DNA of 64,000 nucleotides from Bermanella sp036960565. Its GTDB lineage: Bacteria > Pseudomonadota > Gammaproteobacteria > Pseudomonadales > Oceanobacteraceae. Both the position numbers and the translations under genes were made by a program. The stretch's first letter is position 1; each line of letters begins with the position of its first letter. The stretch is taken from positions 8,814 to 72,813 of the forward strand of contig JBALXQ010000029.1 of the NCBI GenBank assembly GCA_036960565.1, in the 5' to 3' direction. Shown one piece after another: positions 55,517-64,000 of the stretch. The notes beneath the pieces were generated by a model, which searched no databases, was not told where the DNA came from, and worked only from the letters and a program-made list of their open reading frames with translations.

Positions 55517-56716
55517 TTATTCAACAATTGCCGTGAATGTGATTGTTACAGTTGTCGCTTGAACTACTGTACCAGCATTAACAGTTAGTATGTCTGTACT
55601 TACAGATGAAGTGCCTTGTGAAGTGGCTATATTACCAATAGTTCCAGACTGAAGGAATGTTGTATAAGTTGCACTATCTGCAATATCTTGAACGAAATCG
55701 ACGTTATCAGCATCAACACTTCCTGCGTTATATGCAGTTATAGTGTACTCAACTAAAGCGCCAGGGATAGCTTTAGGCTTATAACCACTAGGGGCAGTAG
55801 CGCTAGCACAAGTCGTTACAGTATTTACTGCATAAGAAGCATAATAAGAGTCGGTATCAGCTGGTGCGCCATCAAAGACGTTACAAATAGGGTCGTCCAA
55901 TACTAGGACTGTAAGGCTTGGACCTGATGTAACTGTATCTGAGCTGCTAGGAGTAAATCGGGCTGTAACAACTGAAGAATCGCTAATTACAGTGTCTGAA
56001 CCATCATTTGCACCATCTGTATCTGAAGTCGCAAGAACTGAAGCATTCTCAGCTTTGACGATTAAAGTTCTGGCAGTTAGGTTTGGTGTTCCTCCTGAAG
56101 TATCATTTTTATTTTCAGATGTATGATCAGCTAGTGCTGTACCTGCATCGTCAGCAACAGCTGTTACAGAGGCTAAGAAATTAAAATCGTCACCATCTTC
56201 AATAAGAGTTGTTCCATCAGTAAAGTACTTAGGGAACGTAAAACTTGCAGTAAAAGTAGCAGTTTCATCTTTTGGAATAGTTAAGTAAATAGCATTGCTA
56301 AATGTACCATAAGTAATACTGTCACCAGCATCAGGCGCACCATTATAACTTACCGTAATAGAAGAGAAGTCAATATCGCCATCATCAGAAACTGCATCTG
56401 CAGAGTTACCTAAGCTAAGCGCAAACACTTGAGAGTCATTACCTGAGTTAGATAATGTATAAGTATAGGTTGCTGTTGCACCAGGTACGATTGATGGTGA
56501 TACGGTATTATCCTGTAACTCCATATCCACTTTGTTATCGACTTGAAAGCTTGTCGATACAGGAACATCTTCTTGTGGAGTCGAACTTACATCATAACTT
56601 AGTATAGTTTGGTTTGTGATTGTAATACCGGCTGTGGTCGTTGCTGAAAAAGCTTGCCCACTCATGCCAATACTGGCACCGGCTATCAGTGCGGTTAGGG
56701 TTTTATTTATTTTCAT
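55517..56716 (-). CDS. Exported DUF11-like repeat protein
   Basis: 399 residues. Signal peptide about 1-25 (SGQAFSATT), then ITNQTILSYDV, the same post-signal motif found in two other cluster proteins. Middle: beta-rich repeats (PGATATYTYTLSNSGNDSQV). C-terminal domain: KAIPGALVEYTITAYNAGSV, a DUF11-like fold typical of surface proteins. Two cysteines (DPICN, TTCAS) may pair. GGAGAA precedes the ATG. Fourth of five genes; no enzymatic motif. Likely a structural surface subunit. Confidence 0.78.
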   Translation of the reverse strand: MKINKTLTALIAGASIGMSGQAFSATTTAGITITNQTILSYDVSSTPQEDVPVSTSFQVDNKVDMELQDNTVSPSIVPGATATYTYTLSNSGNDSQVFALSLGNSADAVSDDGDIDFSSITVSYNGAPDAGDSITYGTFSNAIYLTIPKDETATFTASFTFPKYFTDGTTLIEDGDDFNFLASVTAVADDAGTALADHTSENKNDTSGGTPNLTARTLIVKAENASVLATSDTDGANDGSDTVISDSSVVTARFTPSSSDTVTSGPSLTVLVLDDPICNVFDGAPADTDSYYASYAVNTVTTCASATAPSGYKPKAIPGALVEYTITAYNAGSVDADNVDFVQDIADSATYTTFLQSGTIGNIATSQGTSSVSTDILTVNAGTVVQATTVTITFTAIVE

Positions 56717-56864
56717 AGTTTTCTCCGATCGAAAATATAAGTTGTTGTTTTTAGTTTTACGTATTTGTAAATCTATAGGGTTATGGGTGAACGTTACTAA
56801 TTTACTACTGCCTTAATGACAAAACTAATAACCCGATTTTTTGTATATTGTTTAAAGCTTCATA
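56717..56864. other. Gap inside the surface gene cluster
   Basis: 148 bp of AT-rich sequence between the 162- and 399-residue genes, the largest gap in the cluster. GGGTTAT and ATAACCC arms face each other across about 50 nt. It could hold a weak terminator or an extra promoter; no clear one is seen. Confidence 0.3.
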
Positions 56865-57353
56865 TTATTTCACTTGAACTATGTATTGTACTGAGCCTTT
56901 TTCACCTGCTTTAAGCGATGATGTCAGTACCCAGCGCACATTGCTGTAATCTTTGGCAGAAGCCGGCAATTTTTTCCCATTTTTTAAAATGAACAGTTTT
57001 TCCGGTGTGGCAAAGGTTTTACCCTGGTCTACCGAGAATACGATTGAGCTATTAGCACCACGGGCGCTGCCAGCAACATAAATGGTGTTTTCAGGTACCG
57101 GGTTGTTTAAAACGATATCGTCAGCGGGTTTATCACCTTTGTTTTCAACCACAATGCGATAACCCACTCTATCTCCTGGGGTAATGCTGTCAGGCTTTAC
57201 CCATTCAATTTTGCTGGTGCCGTTATCTTTTTGAACTTCAACTACCTTGTACATTTCGGTTTTCAATTCAACCTGAGCTAACGCACTAACTGATATGGCA
57301 GGTAGTACAGTTAATATCAGAGCTTTTTTAATAAAACGTTTTATATTGGTCAT
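56865..57353 (-). CDS. Small exported DUF11-like single-domain protein
   Basis: 162 residues. Signal peptide about 1-26 (ISVSALAQV). The remainder is one DUF11-like immunoglobulin-type domain: DSITPGDRVGYRIVVENKGD, DIVLNNPVPENTIYVAGSA, and a C-terminal GSVQYIVQVK. Its ribosome binding site AGGTGG overlaps the stop of the previous gene, indicating translational coupling and matched synthesis with the 332-residue protein. Third of five genes. Possibly a minor or capping subunit; role inferred from position only. Confidence 0.75.
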   Translation of the reverse strand: MTNIKRFIKKALILTVLPAISVSALAQVELKTEMYKVVEVQKDNGTSKIEWVKPDSITPGDRVGYRIVVENKGDKPADDIVLNNPVPENTIYVAGSARGANSSIVFSVDQGKTFATPEKLFILKNGKKLPASAKDYSNVRWVLTSSLKAGEKGSVQYIVQVK

Positions 57354-57363
57354 GGTTTACCAC

Positions 57364-58362
57364 CTACTGAATAACGGTTGTAAAAGTAATCACACTGTCG
57401 GCGCTTCCTGCGGTAATGGTGCCCAGTTCAACAGTAATGGTTCGGGTATTGGCATCGTAACTGGCATTGTCATCACCACTTACTGCTGTTTTATCTACGC
57501 CATCTACATTGATGGTGCCGCTAATGCCATCTTTAAGGGCAAGCTCTTCCGGCAGCGGGTCGGATGCGGTGATATTTTCAGCATCGCCAGTACCAGTTAC
57601 GGTAACGGTTAGGCTGTAACCTACTTCAGCACCTGGAACAGGATGGCTGCCACCCAGTTGGTCATCAATAGCGCTAATGGCTTTTGCGATGGTAACTTGA
57701 ATGGCGCTTACCACAAAAGTGGCGGTATCATCGGCATTGGCGGCAGCCGTGCCGTAAACTGCATCTGTGGTGGAGTCGCCACCGTCGGTCACAACGTCAC
57801 CAGCATCGGGGTTGGTCTGGCCGTCATCACTGAAAGTTTTAGATAGGGCCGCTACCTGAACATCAGCACTGTCATTGTTGGTTAAGCTGTCAGGAATATC
57901 GGATGTTACCCAAACGGTAATGGATTCGTCTGGGGCGATGCTAGTAGGTGCGCTATTGTCGTATACAGCATCTACGTTAGGGTCGAATATACCATCGCCA
58001 TCATCTAGATAAATGGTGCTTAGTGTGACATCAAACTCATCACCACCAATGTTTACCTGGCTAATGATAAAAGCTTCATTACCATTACCTGTATTGGTTA
58101 CTTGGAATTTTAATTCAGCACCCGTCTCAGGCGAGCTAACACTTACATTGCCCGAGTCTTGAGAAATAATAGTAACATTGATTAATTCTTGAACAGTGAT
58201 GGTGACGGTTTCAGAGTTGGCGGTAATTGTACTGCCGCCCACATCGTAACTAACACTTGCCTGGTTTGAAATTTCAACTCCAGCCCCAGTACCCTCGGCC
58301 TGAGTTTGCATGGCGAACAAGCTTGCCAAAAATAGGCTTGTCCATGTGATAAGTTTGTTCAT
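57364..58362 (-). CDS. Exported DUF11-like repeat protein
   Basis: 332 residues. Signal peptide about 1-22 (AMQTQAEG), then VEISNQASVSYDVGGS, the post-signal motif shared with the 399- and 2,031-residue proteins. Middle: beta-rich SSPETGAELKFQVTNTGNGN region with acidic, calcium-site-like DDGDGIFDPNVD. C-terminal DUF11-like domain with HPVPGAEVGYSLT and DPLPEELAL. GGGAG precedes the ATG. Second of five genes; a structural surface subunit is the simplest reading. Confidence 0.78.
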   Translation of the reverse strand: MNKLITWTSLFLASLFAMQTQAEGTGAGVEISNQASVSYDVGGSTITANSETVTITVQELINVTIISQDSGNVSVSSPETGAELKFQVTNTGNGNEAFIISQVNIGGDEFDVTLSTIYLDDGDGIFDPNVDAVYDNSAPTSIAPDESITVWVTSDIPDSLTNNDSADVQVAALSKTFSDDGQTNPDAGDVVTDGGDSTTDAVYGTAAANADDTATFVVSAIQVTIAKAISAIDDQLGGSHPVPGAEVGYSLTVTVTGTGDAENITASDPLPEELALKDGISGTINVDGVDKTAVSGDDNASYDANTRTITVELGTITAGSADSVITFTTVIQ

Positions 58363-58411
58363 AGTGCTTGCTCCCTTTTTTTATTTTTAGTCTTTCCAGT
58401 GTGATTGATCA

Positions 58412-61400
58412 TTAATTAAGCCTGATTTGGTAGTAAAAATTAAATTCTGGTTGTGCGCTTGCGTCTTTTGGTGCGTTGTTTAATTCGTTGGCTGGGGCTA
58501 TACGTATGTAACGTATGGCAGGATCGTAGCCGTCACCCGAGTCCACCGGGTCATAGGTGAAATCGCTGCCGTCCGTGGAGAAGAATAAATCGTCGCTGGC
58601 ATCCGTTAGCGAAACGTAAACAAAGCTAAGGCCACTTTCATTTGGTGTAGCGCCTTCTTTAAAACATACTGGGCCCAAATCAGTGCCACTGCAGGTGATA
58701 GTACCAACGTATAGATCTGAATTCACGGGAATTTCATCTTGCAATATGAGTGAGCCATCATCACTTTTTCCGCGGCCACTATTAATAGCATTAATGCCGT
58801 AAGTTAATTCTGCGCCGGGAATAGCTTTAGGGTTAGTGGTGCCGTTAATCGGATCGCTAATGACCGTAATGCTTTTGATTAAGGCAATGCTCGGTAAAAA
58901 CGGTTTAATTTGAAAGGACAGTAGGCTTTCATGCGTCACTTGGTCCGGCGCCACTTCCATTCCTTCATAACCTTTAATGGTAATGGCCCAGTAACCTACA
59001 CTTTCGTCTTCTTCTAAAAGGGTAATTTCTTTTTCATAGGTTTTAGAGTTGGTGGTTAAATCATCAGCTGTGTCATCCACCTGGTTCATTATGTTGGTGT
59101 TGCCGTCAGAGTGGGCCGAGAAATCATAAATATCACCGTTGGTTTTTACAATATTAATGTCGGCACTGCTGATATCAAAGGCACCAAATGGATCTGAAAT
59201 GACTGCGCGAATATAAAGGTTGGTATCGGGTTGGCTATTGGCTAATACATTGCCATCGCCTGTACCTGTTGGGTCGCCGTAGGTTGCATCCCAAACTGTA
59301 ATGCTGTCTACGTTTATTACAGTGGACGCATTAAGAACAATTTTAGAGTCGAATGTTCCGTTGGCACTATTGGCACTGCGAATACCTATTAAATCTCTAT
59401 TCTGATTAGTGCTGCCGTTACTGGATGTATTATCTATTACTAAGTAGATGGAACTGCCTGCTGGTATGGTTACTTCAGCAGCCAGAGTTAAAGTTGAAGA
59501 CACATCGTACGTGGCATTTTGTCTGTAGTTTCCAGAGTTAATGCTTTGCGTGGTTACGCTAACTTCACCGCTACTTATATTATCGTTATAGAAAAGCTCT
59601 ATATCGAAATCGGATGTGGCTGAACCTGTACGGTAGCCTTGTACGGCTAGGGTGATATCCATTTCTCCGATGGCCAGGGTTAAATCACTTTGCAGGTTAC
59701 TTTCCAAAGTCCAGGTTAGGCTTTCATTGTGTGAAAAGGTGCGTTCAACATTGGCAGTAGGAATATTTCTGCTTAGGCTGCTGCTGTCAAAATACAACGG
59801 CTTATTACCACTGGCTGGGGTGCTGGTTGTGAGAGATACCTTTAATTCGTTTGAGGTTATGTCCCAGGTCGCGTTGTTAAGAGTAACGGTAGCGCTATTG
59901 GTTAGGTCAGCCTGATCTGGTGCGTCTGAATCTACCGTTACATCAATGTAAATGTCTAAGGTAGTACCGCTATCTAGGCTAATGCTCCGAATATCAATGT
60001 AACCAGTGCTGTTATTGCCGCCGTTGCTAACGCTATAGTCTTGTGCGCCGGTAGGAAGATTTGAAACAGTAAAAGATGAAATGTTTGCCGGTAAGTGATC
60101 GGTTATTTGCAAGCCAGTTAAATCTAGGTCTTTAGCGTCATCTAGGGTGATGGTGTAGCGAGCAGTTTCATTGGGCAATAACCAACCGCCATTTACGTCT
60201 AGAGCATCTTTAGCGGAAGAGGATAAATCGGGTTCTACTACGGTGATGTCACCGGTATCTACAAGCCAGGTATCAGTGCCCTGAGTAATGGTGGCTTGGT
60301 TTTGCAAAGAGGCACCATCTGCTGCACTAGGATCTATGTCTACTTCAATTATAATTTTTTCAGTCGCGCCAATTGCCAAGCTGATATTTTGAATGTCTAA
60401 ATAACCGGTGGAATTAACGCCACCATTGGTAAGCGAATTGTCGGTGGCACCAGTTGGAATGGCCGTTACACGAAAAGCAGTAATGTTGGCAGGCAAATCA
60501 TCGGTGACCTGTATGTTGCTCACGGCAAGGTCACTGGCATCGTCAATAGTGATGGTGTATTGCAAGGTATCGCCGGCCAATAATAAATCTCCATTTAAAT
60601 TATCTGGGACTTTGCTGGAAGCTGATAAGTCAATGACGGGGTCGGTGGCCACAGGAACCGACATTGAATATGTATCGTTTTCATCTTGGTTATCAAATAT
60701 ATCGTAAGGCGCTGTGTCGTGATCGACACTAACATCCATGTCGACGGTAGTTCCCGCAAAATTGCCCACATCAAAGGTTAAATCAAGGTAATCACTCCAG
60801 CCGCTGCGCAACTTACTTTGAAATACACAGGATAAATCTTGGCCGGTTTGTGAGCACAACCAATCGCTATCTCCTTGAACGCCATTAAAGGTTAACTCGG
60901 GTGGTAGGCTAGTGGTAAAACGTACACTTTCAGTGGGCACATCATTTGGACCATTATTGCTGATGGTGAATTTTTTAGTAACGGTGCTGTTTGCTTGCCA
61001 ACCGGTTGGGGTAGATGTTGTTACACCAAGGTCGGCTACGGGAATGTTGGATACACTTATAATTTCGGCTGAGAGAATAATTAAATCCTGCCCAGCGCTA
61101 TAAGTAGTTGTGACTTCTTCATCGCCTTCAACTAAATAGGCCGATATGTCGTACTCGTCTACATCAACACCATAGGTAGTAAGGCCACCCTGAACGTTGG
61201 AATAGGAGTTAAATTGGTTGTTACTAGGATTGCCCGAGTCGGTAAGGGTAACGCCTTCAAAAGCAAGGAATTCGCCGTCGGTTCCTAGAGAGTCATCACC
61301 TTCCCAAGTTATATGAGCGTGTTTGCCTGAAGGGCTATTGGGCAGTTTGAAATTGTTCGGTATTAAGTCAAATGATCTATTTTGAAAAAATTCAAAGCCT

Positions 61401-61963
61401 TCATAAAGATTAAGTACTCTGAAATCTTCTGCGTCATCTTCATAAATCGCCAGAATTGCCCAGCCTCCAAGGACCGTAGCTATACTGCAGTGATTGCCTG
61501 TATCTGCAATATCGAGATCGCCGACTTCATAGTTGATGTTTTTATTGGAATTCACATAACTAGTAATATCTTTGATGCCATTATAAAAATAACGGTCGTC
61601 TTTAACTTCGATATATGTCCTGTCAGCAGTATAAGGAAAGCCATTAAGCGTGATGTCGGTATCTATGTCACCGTTATAGCTGGAACCAGCCCAGTATAAA
61701 TAGGCTTTCACAACAGTTGCCGAATTCGGAATTCCAGATAAAGAGTTATTACTTGTGGTTGCAATGTCGCAATGGTCACCAGAGTTTGATTGGGTGCGAA
61801 AAGACCCTGCTGTTAAAACAAACGACAAATTACCAGCATAACTCTCGCTTAACTCCACCGTTGTGCCAGCAAACGCTATTGTTGAATGTAAAATACTAAC
61901 CAATATGCTCAACAGCATTAGGCTTTTAGTTATCCAGAAGTTCTGAATACTAAAAGCTTGCAT
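58412..61963 (-). CDS. Large exported multidomain DUF11 surface protein
   Basis: 1,183 residues from the ATG at 61961-61963; a TTG at 61993 would add ten residues. A signal peptide ends near STIAFAG. The N-terminal domain (about 35-320) carries VVKAYLYWAGSS and GGWAILAIYEDD, resembling the DUF3344 type of secreted proteins. Then come three DUF11-like repeats (about 330-720; two share LPANI and NSTGY segments), a jelly-roll-like domain (about 735-870), and a C-terminal NPKAIPGAELTYGINAINSG domain as in its neighbours. First gene of the cluster, behind the CRP-type promoter. Probably the main adhesive or tip component; this is inference. Confidence 0.8.
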   Translation of the reverse strand: MQAFSIQNFWITKSLMLLSILVSILHSTIAFAGTTVELSESYAGNLSFVLTAGSFRTQSNSGDHCDIATTSNNSLSGIPNSATVVKAYLYWAGSSYNGDIDTDITLNGFPYTADRTYIEVKDDRYFYNGIKDITSYVNSNKNINYEVGDLDIADTGNHCSIATVLGGWAILAIYEDDAEDFRVLNLYEGFEFFQNRSFDLIPNNFKLPNSPSGKHAHITWEGDDSLGTDGEFLAFEGVTLTDSGNPSNNQFNSYSNVQGGLTTYGVDVDEYDISAYLVEGDEEVTTTYSAGQDLIILSAEIISVSNIPVADLGVTTSTPTGWQANSTVTKKFTISNNGPNDVPTESVRFTTSLPPELTFNGVQGDSDWLCSQTGQDLSCVFQSKLRSGWSDYLDLTFDVGNFAGTTVDMDVSVDHDTAPYDIFDNQDENDTYSMSVPVATDPVIDLSASSKVPDNLNGDLLLAGDTLQYTITIDDASDLAVSNIQVTDDLPANITAFRVTAIPTGATDNSLTNGGVNSTGYLDIQNISLAIGATEKIIIEVDIDPSAADGASLQNQATITQGTDTWLVDTGDITVVEPDLSSSAKDALDVNGGWLLPNETARYTITLDDAKDLDLTGLQITDHLPANISSFTVSNLPTGAQDYSVSNGGNNSTGYIDIRSISLDSGTTLDIYIDVTVDSDAPDQADLTNSATVTLNNATWDITSNELKVSLTTSTPASGNKPLYFDSSSLSRNIPTANVERTFSHNESLTWTLESNLQSDLTLAIGEMDITLAVQGYRTGSATSDFDIELFYNDNISSGEVSVTTQSINSGNYRQNATYDVSSTLTLAAEVTIPAGSSIYLVIDNTSSNGSTNQNRDLIGIRSANSANGTFDSKIVLNASTVINVDSITVWDATYGDPTGTGDGNVLANSQPDTNLYIRAVISDPFGAFDISSADINIVKTNGDIYDFSAHSDGNTNIMNQVDDTADDLTTNSKTYEKEITLLEEDESVGYWAITIKGYEGMEVAPDQVTHESLLSFQIKPFLPSIALIKSITVISDPINGTTNPKAIPGAELTYGINAINSGRGKSDDGSLILQDEIPVNSDLYVGTITCSGTDLGPVCFKEGATPNESGLSFVYVSLTDASDDLFFSTDGSDFTYDPVDSGDGYDPAIRYIRIAPANELNNAPKDASAQPEFNFYYQIRLN

Positions 61964-62037
61964 TGGTGAGTACGTTTGTACTAATTTAATCAAATCTAAT
62001 CCGTATCTTTATAACGTATATATACTCATTAAGCGCC

Positions 62038-62066
62038 ATGTTATGAGTCATTGATATAGGAGTCAA
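62038..62066 (-). promoter_or_regulatory. Sigma70-type promoter of the surface gene cluster
   Basis: On the minus strand TTGACT (62061-62066), 17-bp spacer, TAACAT (62038-62043). It places the transcription start near 62031, about 68 nt before the ATG of the first cluster gene. Confidence 0.65.
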
Positions 62067-62067
62067 T

Positions 62068-62087
62068 AATGTGACCTGCTTCACATT
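62068..62087 (-). promoter_or_regulatory. CRP/Vfr-type operator
   Basis: AATGTGA-CCTGCT-TCACATT, a perfect inverted repeat matching the CRP consensus TGTGA-N6-TCACA at every defined base. Its centre lies about 46 bp upstream of the predicted start, right next to the -35 box, a position that suits direct activation. Confidence 0.8.
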
Positions 62088-62680
62088 AGTGCTCTAATAC
62101 TATTTTCTAACCCTTGATTCTATTGCCTTTTTTTAAGGTGAGAATAATTGTCATACCTCGTCCCTAATTGTCTAATCGTGACAGTTATTGCCATGTGATT
62201 TGGTACTAAAAACGCCACTAGCAGGGTGCTTCTTGGAAATCCTGTCTAATCGGGTGCTTTTTTTGGTTATTGGCAAACTGATGGCAATGATTAAATCTTT
62301 TTTCAAAAAACGAACTTTTTTTAAATTTTTATTTTTATTTTTGACGGAATAGGGGTTTGGTTGTTTTTCATACAGTTTCGCGGCAAGTTATTGGTAAAAA
62401 AGTACCATCTTTGTGGGTGTAGTACTCCACTCAATTGTTGGTACTAAGTTATGGTTAAGCAAAATTAATGCCTGTGGTATCAGTTTCGTTTTTGCGTATA
62501 CGAATAAAATAACTGGTTTTCTGTATGAAAATTAATCAGCTCGTTGTTTTTGGAATTTGTTTGGCTTTCTCTTGTTGCTTGGGGATTTATTATTTTGTTG
62601 GGGTGGCTTGATAAGGGGTTAGGCTTTAACTGAAGATTTGCTTTTTGATTGGTGGTGGGGCGTAAAAATCAACGCTGGCT
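62088..62680. other. AT-rich non-coding interval
   Basis: About 600 bp without a supported gene. It contains long T and A tracts (around 62300-62345) suggestive of intrinsic curvature, and repeated GGTACT or AGTACC boxes near 62200, 62394, 62420 and 62440. A 28-codon open frame at 62525-62611 codes a single hydrophobic segment but lacks a ribosome binding site. Confidence 0.4.
62525..62611 (+). CDS. Possible 28-residue hydrophobic peptide (doubtful)
   Basis: ATG to TGA frame coding MKINQLVVFGICLAFSCCLG and a short tail, a plausible single membrane segment with two adjacent cysteines. There is no Shine-Dalgarno match and nothing else supports expression. It may be chance. Confidence 0.15.
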   Translation: MKINQLVVFGICLAFSCCLGIYYFVGVA

Positions 62681-62691
62681 TTTTATAATTC

Positions 62692-62887
62692 TGGTTGCGG
62701 GAGCCCGTAGTTATTGTGAGTGAACCAACGGCTTTGCTCTTGAATCTAAATGTCTGATAAATCGTAGGTATAAAAAAAGCCTGGTTTCGTTAAAAACTAA
62801 GCTTTTTGAATTCTGGTTGCGGGAGCCCGTAGTTATTGTGAGTGAACCAACGGCTTGCACTTGCTACTTAATAAATCGTAGGCATAA
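62692..62887 (-). repeat. Decayed tRNA-fMet 3'-end repeats, block 1
   Basis: Two units begin (plus-strand reading) at 62692 and 62814 with TGGTTGCGGGAGCCCGTAG, the complement of a tRNA-fMet 3' end with CCA. Each continues to GTGAACCAACGGC, the T-arm, with extra bases inserted in between. A terminator-like hairpin (about 62774-62806) separates them. The remaining tRNA body is missing. Confidence 0.8.
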
Positions 62888-62919
62888 AAAAAGCCAATAT
62901 TTTTCAATATTGGCTTTTT
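62888..62919 (-). terminator. Terminator of first tRNA-fMet gene
   Basis: Perfect stem AAAAAGCCAATATT/AATATTGGCTTTTT with a 4-nt loop, 7 nt past the CCA end on the minus strand, followed by a T run. Confidence 0.93.
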
Positions 62920-62926
62920 AAAATTC

Positions 62927-63003
<77 letters not shown>

Positions 63004-63016
63004 TCTGAGGCTGCGC

Positions 63017-63045
63017 ATATTACGTATGACTTACTTGGCTGTCAA
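63017..63045 (-). promoter_or_regulatory. Promoter of first tRNA-fMet gene
   Basis: On the minus strand TTGACA (63040-63045), 17-bp spacer, TAATAT (63017-63022), then the GC-rich GCGCAGCCTC stretch, a discriminator-like run seen at stable RNA promoters. Confidence 0.9.
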
Positions 63046-63487
63046 TATTATTTAATAATATAATCAATAGTTTAGGTGTTGGTTGTGAAATTGGATATTA
63101 GGAGCCTGCAGCTCCATGCTCGCTCCTTAAATGTTCATAGGTGCAAAAGGCTCGTGCTTTGCGATATAGGCTTCTTAAAGACGGAACTCGTGGATTATTG
63201 TAAATGAATCAACGGCTTTGCGCTTGGCTCTTAATGCTTAGTAAGTCGTAGGCATAAAAAAGCCAATATTTTTCAATATTGGCTTTTTAAAATTATGGTT
63301 GTGGGAGCCCGTAGTTATTGAGGGTGAACCAATGGCCTTGCTTTTAGTTTACTTGATGAATTTCAGGTATAAAAAAAGCCTAGTTCGTTAAAAACTAAGC
63401 TTTTTGAATTCTGGTTGCGGGAGCCCCTAGGTTGTTAAGGGTGAACCAACGGCTTTGCTCTTGCTGCTCAGTAAACTATAGGTATAA
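63046..63487 (-). repeat. Decayed tRNA-fMet 3'-end repeats, block 2
   Basis: Units begin at 63296 and 63412 (116 bp apart), the next intact tRNA beginning another 116 bp on. A more worn unit lies around 63180-63250 (GTGGATTATTGTAAATGAAT then CAACGGC). Terminator-type hairpins at about 63256-63287 and 63373-63405 precede the units. 63102-63116 is a small GGAGC/GCTCC palindrome. Confidence 0.78.
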
Positions 63488-63521
63488 AAAAAGCCTAGTT
63501 TCGTTAAAAACTAAGCTTTTT
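63488..63521 (-). terminator. Terminator of second tRNA-fMet gene
   Basis: Stem AAAAAGCTTAGTTT/AAACTAGGCTTTTT in minus-strand reading (one wobble pair), followed by a T run, 7 nt after the CCA end. Its sequence is a different type from the terminator of the first gene. Confidence 0.9.
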
Positions 63522-63527
63522 GAATTC

Positions 63528-63604
<77 letters not shown>

Positions 63605-64000
63605 TCTGAGGCTGCGCATAATACGGATGACTTACTTAGCTGTCAATTTATTTAAGAATATAAATAGTGGTTAAGGTGTTAGCCGTGAAATCCGATATTA
63701 GGAATCTGCAGTTATTAATAGTGAATCAACGACTTTGATCTTGCTGCTTAATATTCTGGTTGCCGGAGCCAGTGGGTTATTGAAAGTGAATCAACGGCCT
63801 TGCTCTTGCCACTTGATAAATCGTAGGCATAAAAAAGCCAATATTTTTCAATATTGGCTTTTTAAAATTCTGGTTGTGGAAGCCCGTAGATTATTGAAAG
63901 TGAACCAACGGCCTTACTCTTGTCACTTAATAAATCGTAGGCATAAAAAAAGCCAATATTTTTCAATATTGGCTTTTTAAAATTCTGGTTGTGGAAGCCC
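63605..64000 (-). repeat. Decayed tRNA-fMet 3'-end repeats, block 3, continuing past the window
   Basis: Units begin at 63757, 63871 and 63986 (about 115 bp apart); the last is cut by the window end. The 63871 and 63986 units read TGGTTGTGGAAGCCCGTAG and nearby, so they have drifted in the acceptor stem. AATATTGGC-type terminator hairpins (about 63831-63864 and 63946-63979) precede them. A worn unit lies near 63690-63745. Confidence 0.78.
63618..63646 (-). promoter_or_regulatory. Promoter of second tRNA-fMet gene
   Basis: On the minus strand TTGACA (63641-63646), 17-bp spacer, TATTAT (63618-63623), then GCGCAGCCTC. The spacer and discriminator closely match the first copy's promoter. Confidence 0.9.

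Noticed and set aside
63735..63980. Open frame over the last repeat units
   Set aside because: It repeats because the DNA repeats; it covers tRNA-derived units and terminators and has no ribosome binding site.

Overview
The window reads as a chromosomal segment of a free-living, probably marine gammaproteobacterium of Oceanospirillales type. This is inferred from the gene set: a recC-recB-recD operon, glycine cleavage genes, RNase II, Bax, TrmN6, RlmF, TcdA, an E. coli-like initiator tRNA, and perfect CRP-type and sigma70-type sites. Base composition is moderate and slightly AT-rich, and I see no phage, IS, plasmid or CRISPR genes. The species is not identified.

Layout: 1-9 kb holds a 5'-truncated nitroreductase, a thiolase, a serine hydrolase, gcvP, a lone PhnD-like binding protein and a GlxA-type regulator. 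9-13.7 kb holds a fatty acid desaturase, gcvT-gcvH (separated from gcvP), a secreted protein and an Hpt protein. 13.9-24.5 kb is a tightly packed DNA repair and maintenance operon, recC-recB-recD-msrA-rlmF. 24.6-32.6 kb carries Bax, TrmN6, a TatD nuclease, a DJ-1 protein, a DUF1329 protein, an MltC-like transglycosylase, a methyltransferase and small proteins. 32.7-37.8 kb has a LysR regulator, the two-gene diheme cytochrome/parallel beta-helix pair and an AraC regulator. 38-49.4 kb is mostly housekeeping: TcdA, a spermidine synthase-like protein, RNase II, an acidic repeat lipoprotein, a MoeB-like protein, carbonic anhydrase, a DsbA-family protein, a TrhA/hemolysin III protein, MobA, an EamA transporter and a MarR regulator.

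The most distinctive coding region is 49.4-62.1 kb: five minus-strand genes for exported DUF11-type proteins. They run from a 1,183-residue multidomain protein, through three small exported proteins, to a 2,031-residue protein with DUF11, OmpA-like and outer-membrane barrel regions. The cluster sits behind a perfect TGTGA-N6-TCACA site next to a good sigma70 promoter. It looks like a cAMP-CRP-controlled surface structure anchored in the envelope. Three back-to-back hairpins at the start of the giant gene suggest its expression is set separately.

The end of the window (62.7-64.0 kb and beyond) is a tandem array. Two intact initiator tRNA genes, each with its own promoter and terminator, lie among at least seven decayed copies of the tRNA 3' end, each roughly 115 bp apart and most with a terminator hairpin. 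This resembles the repeats behind E. coli tyrT (rtT), but here they derive from tRNA-fMet.
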